Shown here: one piece after another, positions 60,518-64,000 of the stretch | Numbering within the stretch: position 1 is the stretch's first letter | Layout: every line of letters begins with the position of its first letter | Origin: Erysipelotrichaceae bacterium | GTDB taxonomy: Bacteria > Bacillota_I > Bacilli_A > Erysipelotrichales > Erysipelotrichaceae | Length of the DNA: 64,000 nt | NCBI GenBank assembly: GCA_017533785.1 | Contig: JAFWII010000009.1 | Span: 22,175 to 86,174 of the forward strand | Reading direction: 5' to 3' | Notes under the pieces: model-generated | Seen by the model: only the letters and a program-made list of their open reading frames with translations | What the model was told of the DNA's origin: nothing | Database searches by the model: none | Program-made: the position numbers and the translations under genes

Positions 60518-60594
60518 CAGGATGTAGTTCAGCTTGGTAGAATGCTTGAATGGGGTTCAAGAGGTCAAGGGTTCAAATCCCTTCATCCTGACCA
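60518..60594 (+). tRNA. tRNA-Pro (anticodon GGG)
   Basis: 77 bases with encoded CCA. The acceptor stem CAGGATG/CATCCTG is perfect; anticodon stem CTTGA/TCAAG encloses the loop ATGGGGT, giving anticodon GGG; T stem AAGGG/CCCTT with loop TTCAAAT. A GGG anticodon reads CCC and CCU, so another tRNA-Pro is needed for CCA and CCG. Confidence 0.96.
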
Positions 60595-60605
60595 GAGGCT
60601 TCAAT

Positions 60606-60643
60606 GCCCGGAGCCGGCAGCAATGCCGGGATCCGGGCTTTTT
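60606..60643 (+). terminator. Terminator after tRNA-Pro
   Basis: GCCCGGA-G-CCGGCA pairs with TGCCGG-GA-TCCGGGC around a GCAA loop, then TTTTTC. Confidence 0.8.
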
Positions 60644-60800
60644 CTATGCCGGAACGCTGGGGAAGGAAAGAAAAAACAGGGGATGTCAGACCCCGCAGAT
60701 CCAATGCTATACTATACATAATGAGACATTAAATACAGGATGCCGCCGCGAACAGGACGGCATTGCCGTATTCAATGATAGAATCGGGAGGAAACTGCAG

Positions 60801-61808
60801 ATGTCCGATCTCATCGAAAAATACCTTCGTCCCGGCAGGAAGATCACAGACCAGTTCGTTCTTGCATCGGTGCTTTCGTTTGTGCTTACGTTTCTTGGCT
60901 CTATTCTGGTGCCCGTCAGAAGGCTGTTCGGTGGTTTGTTCGAAAACATCCTCGGAGGAGACCATGACGCCGCCGTTTTCCTTCTTAATTACCTTGGCTT
61001 TATCGGGATCTGGGTGATCCTTTTCCTGGTAGTGATCCTCTTCAGAAGCAACCGGCCGATGCTGCAGGCGGTGAGATACGAAAGCCCGCGCAGACAGGAA
61101 GGGACAGAAGATGCTGCCGGACGCGTGAGGAACCGTGCCGGAAACAATCTCATAGGGCTGCTGATCGGGCTTGCGCTGGGATTCGGATGCAACGGCTTCT
61201 GCGTTCTGATGTCTGTTCTGATGGGGGATATCCATCTTTCGTACAGCGGACTTGAATTCCTGCCGTTCATTCTGTTTTTCGTCTCCGTATTCATCCAGTC
61301 GGCAGCCGAGGAACTGATGAACCGCTGGTATCTGTATCAGAAACTGCGCAGAAGGTATAAAGCACCCTGGATCGCGATCTTTATCAACTCGCTCGTGTTC
61401 ATGCTGATGCATGCATTCAATCCGGGGATCACGGTGCTGAGCTTTATTCAGATATTCGCCGTCGGTTTCGTTTTCTCGCTGCTCATCCACTACTACAACG
61501 GTCTGTGGATCGCCGCGGCTTTTCACGCGGGATGGAATTTCACCCAGAGCGTATTTTTCGGACTGCCGAACAGCGGTATCGTATCCGCTTACTCCGTATT
61601 CCGGCTGGACGCCGCCCTGGCGACGAACGGACTGTTCTATAATGTCAATTTCGGTGTGGAAGGAAGCGCCGGAGCAGTCGTGGTCCTGATCCTCGTCGGT
61701 GTGGCCATCTTCCTCATAAACCGCAGAAAAGCGGAACATACGGATGTCTGGGAAGAAACGGACCGGACAGCGATCGAGAAGGCAACAGCGAAAGCTGCCG
61801 GACAGTAG
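60801..61808 (+). CDS. CPBP-family intramembrane metalloprotease
   Basis: 335-residue polytopic membrane protein. The CPBP/Abi motifs are present: AEELMNRW (E170, E171, R175), FMLMHAFNPG (H204) and FHAGWN (H242). Relatives process prenylated or bacteriocin-related proteins, but the substrate here is unknown. The ATG at 60801 has GGGAGGAAA upstream; a longer in-frame reading would begin inside the tRNA and is rejected. An extended TGCTATACT promoter lies at 60705-60713. Confidence 0.88.
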   Translation: MSDLIEKYLRPGRKITDQFVLASVLSFVLTFLGSILVPVRRLFGGLFENILGGDHDAAVFLLNYLGFIGIWVILFLVVILFRSNRPMLQAVRYESPRRQEGTEDAAGRVRNRAGNNLIGLLIGLALGFGCNGFCVLMSVLMGDIHLSYSGLEFLPFILFFVSVFIQSAAEELMNRWYLYQKLRRRYKAPWIAIFINSLVFMLMHAFNPGITVLSFIQIFAVGFVFSLLIHYYNGLWIAAAFHAGWNFTQSVFFGLPNSGIVSAYSVFRLDAALATNGLFYNVNFGVEGSAGAVVVLILVGVAIFLINRRKAEHTDVWEETDRTAIEKATAKAAGQ

Positions 61809-61877
61809 TCCAGTATTGCGGTCCGGCTACTTGGCCAGCAAGCTGTTCAGACTTTCAGCCGATCAAAAACTTCATGA

Positions 61878-61910
61878 CCCGTACGGATCGGAGCATCTGT
61901 CCGGGTTTTA
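61878..61910 (+). terminator. Terminator after the CPBP protease gene
   Basis: CCCGTACGGAT/ATCTGTCCGGG stem (one mismatch) with a CGGAGC loop, then TTTTATT. Confidence 0.65.
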
Positions 61911-62061
61911 TTCTGCACGAAACAGAGCATCCTGGCTGAATGCGGCTTCAGACGGCAAAAGAAGCGAAATACGGAGCATTCTTCATGAATGGGTATTCAG
62001 CCGTCTTTTGCGCTCCGGTGCCGCAGAGCGCGCGGTTTGTCTTCCAGCACGCCGAAAAGGC
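61911..62061. other. Non-coding stretch with an inverted repeat
   Basis: Together with the terminator before it and the promoter and leader after it, about 317 bases (61809-62125) lack a recognisable gene. AGACGGC and GCCGTCT, some 50 bases apart, and GGCTGAAT with GTATTCAGCC could form a long structure. Open frames across it have no ribosome site and no family resemblance. Confidence 0.3.
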
Positions 62062-62089
62062 TTGCAATTCCCGGACAACGTGGTATGAT
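62062..62089 (+). promoter_or_regulatory. Promoter of the 23-residue membrane peptide
   Basis: TTGCAA (62062-62067), 16-base spacer, TATGAT (62084-62089) preceded by TGG, so both -35 and extended -10 elements are present. A TTGCG-TTTGAT-CGCAA hairpin lies in the leader. Confidence 0.65.
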
Positions 62090-62125
62090 GTACTAGTTTG
62101 CGTTTGATCGCAACAGGAGGTAGAA

Positions 62126-62197
62126 ATGCTGGGTATTATGTTGATCGTCTTCTGTATGTCTGCCGGATATGTACTGGCATATAAAGACGAAGACTGA
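62126..62197 (+). CDS. 23-residue membrane peptide
   Basis: Encodes MLGIMLIVFCMSAGYVLAYK followed by DED. One hydrophobic segment spans residues 1-19 and the tail is charged. A textbook AGGAGGT lies 6 bases before the ATG, a full promoter precedes it and a terminator follows, so the gene has all parts of a free-standing expression unit. It resembles small membrane peptides that tune transporters or act as type I toxins, but no family is recognised. Confidence 0.65.
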   Translation: MLGIMLIVFCMSAGYVLAYKDED

Positions 62198-62215
62198 TCG
62201 AACCGAAAATAGAAC

Positions 62216-62236
62216 AACGGCCAAGAGGCCGTTTTA
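62216..62236 (+). terminator. Terminator after the small membrane peptide gene
   Basis: AACGGCC-AAGA-GGCCGTT followed by TTATT, 19 bases after the stop. Confidence 0.8.
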
Positions 62237-62265
62237 TTCTGTCTGTGTAAAGCTAAGGGCAAAGA

Positions 62266-62295
62266 AAAAGTATGGTCTGAGCCATACTTTTTTAT
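62266..62295. terminator. Bidirectional terminator, mainly for the HIT operon
   Basis: AAAAAGTATGG-TCTGAG-CCATACTTTTT, 18 bases beyond the HIT stop on the minus strand. Confidence 0.8.
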
Positions 62296-62312
62296 TCGAT
62301 GGATTTCTGTGC

Positions 62313-62702
62313 TTATTTCAGAAGATCACAGATCTCCTGGAGATCGAACGAGTTCTCCTTGAAACTGATCTCAATGGAGTCGTTCTCGTCATAACGCGGG
62401 ATGATGTGGAAGTGCAGATGGGGGACGCTCTGTCCGGCAACGGCACCGGTGTTGACCAGCAGGTTGAAACCCTTGGCACCGAGCTTTGCGACGTTGTTGG
62501 CAGCGATCTTCTGAACTTTGACGATCAGTTCCGCCAGTTCCTCCGCCGGGATCTCCAGCAGATTCTCGTAATGCTGCTTCGGCAGGACCAGGGTGTGGCC
62601 CTTGGTCGTCTGGGAAATGTCGAGGATGGCTAAGGTCTTGTCATCTTCGTAGACTTTGGCAGACGGGATGTTTCCCTTGATGATCTCACAGAATACGCAC
62701 AT
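62313..62702 (-). CDS. HIT-family protein (HinT-like nucleotide hydrolase)
   Basis: 129 residues. CVFCEI at the start gives two zinc-type cysteines, and HLHFHIIPR is the histidine triad. Family members hydrolyse adenosine 5'-phosphoramidates and related nucleotides. The start shares bases with the stop of the upstream foldase gene (TAATG), so it is the last gene of a minus-strand operon with two PrsA-like lipoprotein or foldase genes. Confidence 0.93.
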   Translation of the reverse strand: MCVFCEIIKGNIPSAKVYEDDKTLAILDISQTTKGHTLVLPKQHYENLLEIPAEELAELIVKVQKIAANNVAKLGAKGFNLLVNTGAVAGQSVPHLHFHIIPRYDENDSIEISFKENSFDLQEICDLLK

Positions 62703-63565
62703 TATTTTACTCCTAAATAAGTTTTGCTGAGAAGGTCGTAGACTCTCTGGTCATGGACTGTCAGGTTGTACTTTCCGAAGTAGTAGTTCATCGCTGGAAC
62801 GCTGTCAACGTGGCTGCGCAGGCTGTTGATGAATTCTTCCTGGAAATTGCCGGCATCCTTGTCGAGGATGTTCACGACATAGTATCTCGTTGTTTCGGTC
62901 GTCGTGCCGTTCGCGTCGGAAGTGGAGAGAACGGTCTCGATCGGATCGGAGAGTCCGGTACCCGAAGCGGCGTTGATATACTCCTTGACTTCGAAGGGCA
63001 GGGAATCCTTATCAGTATAGACCTGACCGGACGCATCAAGCAGATAGCCCATCGCGGTCGCTGTTTCAGCGAAGTCCGCGCCGCCTTTGACTTTTTCCAG
63101 GAAAGACGCGACGTCCTCGGCGCTGTCGAAGTACACGATCTGGCCTTTGAACGGCTTGTATTCCTCGATGTACTGATCCAGATTGATCTTTATGTACTCA
63201 TCGTAGAGACGGGTGATGGATGCGGAACCGCGCAGATATTCAGTGAACGCCTCAAGGCCGCCGTAGGATTCGGCGAGAGTATCAAACTGTTCGCCGTAGA
63301 TCGACTTGTAGAGTTCAAGAGTCTCGTTGACGCTTTCTTCAACTTCAAAACCTTCCTTGACTGCGATCTGTCTGCAGATGTTCTGCAGCAGGGTATAGGA
63401 GATGTCGGTGTTCATGAAGGCGTCGAACAGATCCTGTTTCGTGTAGTTTCCGTCCGGGGAAGTGATGATGGCGGTCTCGCCGTCACTGACTTTGGCAGTT
63501 CCGCCGTTACCGCTGCAGCCGAATAAGAAGAGGACGGTAAGGAGTACGAGCAATACTTTCTTCAT
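62702..63565 (-). CDS. PrsA/SurA-like lipoprotein with a degenerate foldase domain
   Basis: 287 residues. The lipoprotein signal ends in LFGC (C17), followed by a SurA_N-like helical region (about 40-140) and a parvulin-like segment around 150-245, IVYFDSAEDVASFLEKVKGG. The latter lacks the NGG/G and histidine positions of active parvulins, so isomerase activity is unlikely while chaperone activity may remain. The ATG at 63565 was chosen since GGAGG lies 8 bases upstream; the ATG at 63586 would place this site inside the gene. It directly follows a parvulin gene. Confidence 0.8.
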   Translation of the reverse strand: MKKVLLVLLTVLFLFGCSGNGGTAKVSDGETAIITSPDGNYTKQDLFDAFMNTDISYTLLQNICRQIAVKEGFEVEESVNETLELYKSIYGEQFDTLAESYGGLEAFTEYLRGSASITRLYDEYIKINLDQYIEEYKPFKGQIVYFDSAEDVASFLEKVKGGADFAETATAMGYLLDASGQVYTDKDSLPFEVKEYINAASGTGLSDPIETVLSTSDANGTTTETTRYYVVNILDKDAGNFQEEFINSLRSHVDSVPAMNYYFGKYNLTVHDQRVYDLLSKTYLGVK

Positions 63566-63566
63566 C

Positions 63567-64000
63567 TTAGTTACCTCCTTCTTCATAAGAAGCGATCATA
63601 TCGAGGATCTGCTGGTCGACAGCCGGATCCGCGATCACGATGCCGAGTTCTTCGCCTTTCTCACGGATCGCCTTCTGGTAGATCGTCGGATTGGCGCCCT
63701 GCAGAGCGTTGACGAAGGATTCGTTTTCAAGCAGCGCTTCCTTGGTGGATGCGTCGCAGCGGATGATATGCCAGCCGTACTGGGACAGGACCGGTTCAGT
63801 GACCTGACCTTCCGTCAGTGCGTCAGTTGCTGCCGCGAATTCCGGAACGTAGCCGGCGCCGACAGACTTGTCATAGTAGCCGAGGCTGCCGCCGTTGGAA
63901 GCGGAAGTATCTTCGGAATACTGTTTCGCCAGTTCCGCGAAATCCTCGCTTCCGAGCTTGCCGAGGACTTCATCAAGCTTGGCCTGTTCCTCTTCGGTCG
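63567..64000 (-). CDS. Parvulin-type peptidyl-prolyl isomerase, PrsA-like (5' part missing)
   Basis: About 144 C-terminal residues are visible; the beginning lies outside the window. FAELAKQYSEDTSASNGGSLGYY and GQVTEPVLSQYGWHII are the hallmark blocks of an active parvulin domain. It probably belongs to an extracytoplasmic PrsA-like foldase that helps fold secreted proteins. One base separates its stop from the start of the next foldase gene, whose Shine-Dalgarno it contains. Confidence 0.88.
   Translation of the reverse strand, partial: TEEEQAKLDEVLGKLGSEDFAELAKQYSEDTSASNGGSLGYYDKSVGAGYVPEFAAATDALTEGQVTEPVLSQYGWHIIRCDASTKEALLENESFVNALQGANPTIYQKAIREKGEELGIVIADPAVDQQILDMIASYEEGGN

Noticed and set aside
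60534..60800. Reading frame extending the CPBP protease upstream by 89 codons
   Set aside because: It begins inside tRNA-Pro and crosses its terminator; the ATG at 60801 has a proper Shine-Dalgarno and promoter.
61744..62088. ORF overlapping the end of the CPBP gene and the following gap
   Set aside because: Low-complexity, arginine-rich translation without a Shine-Dalgarno; it crosses a terminator.

Overview
The window is a gene-dense, moderately GC-rich chromosome segment from a Gram-positive Bacillota (Firmicutes). The most likely group is an anaerobic gut member of the Erysipelotrichia, but the family is an inference from gene content. The grounds are MraZ/RsmH/FtsL/PBP synteny, a YlbM-type TmcAL, lipoprotein boxes, PrsA-like foldases, a single-chain pyruvate:ferredoxin oxidoreductase and a YhaM nuclease. 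TGA is used as a stop codon, so the standard bacterial code applies. No phage, insertion sequence, CRISPR array or rRNA was seen. One tRNA (Pro, GGG) is present.

Layout. 1-6.4 kb: a TetM-like GTPase (cut by the window edge) diverges from rimO, which leads a sugar operon (ROK kinase, galM, galK), then a YebC-family gene. 6.5-18.8 kb: a nucleoside salvage island with a nucleoside phosphorylase and adenosine deaminase, two ADP-ribosylglycohydrolase-family proteins, a PfkB kinase, a complete BMP-type nucleoside ABC importer and two nucleoside hydrolases. 18.8-25.6 kb: tmcAL diverging from DUF177-rpmF, then a shortened division/cell-wall cluster (mraZ, rsmH, ftsL, a PASTA PBP, mraY). 25.6-33 kb: recJ, apt, relA, hisS, aspS. 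33-37.4 kb: a patch of accessory character with two small lipoprotein genes, an apparently broken thioredoxin-like gene, an ABC exporter, tiny membrane ORFs and an orphan RelB-like antitoxin. 37.4-44.9 kb: the classic rpsB-tsf-pyrH-frr-uppS-cdsA-dxr-rseP block. 44.9-53.8 kb: galE, an acetyltransferase and a cell-surface cluster (anchored protein, glucosaminidase, a PASTA/repeat protein). 53.9-64 kb: pyruvate:ferredoxin oxidoreductase, a glycosyltransferase-RecX fusion, yhaM, tRNA-Pro, a CPBP protease, a 23-residue membrane peptide, a HIT protein and two PrsA-like foldases.

How it fits together. The nucleoside island can import nucleosides, split the glycosidic bond by phosphorolysis or hydrolysis, deaminate adenosine and phosphorylate the released sugar. 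A good catabolite-responsive (cre) match covers the -35 box of the importer operon. The BMP lipoprotein, PFOR, rpsB and tsf appear by eye to share a codon style different from their neighbours, consistent with high expression. A recurring feature is promoters whose -10 box lies about 7 bases before the start codon with no usable Shine-Dalgarno, predicting leaderless mRNAs for the TetM-like gene, rimO, tmcAL, the DUF177 gene and rseP.
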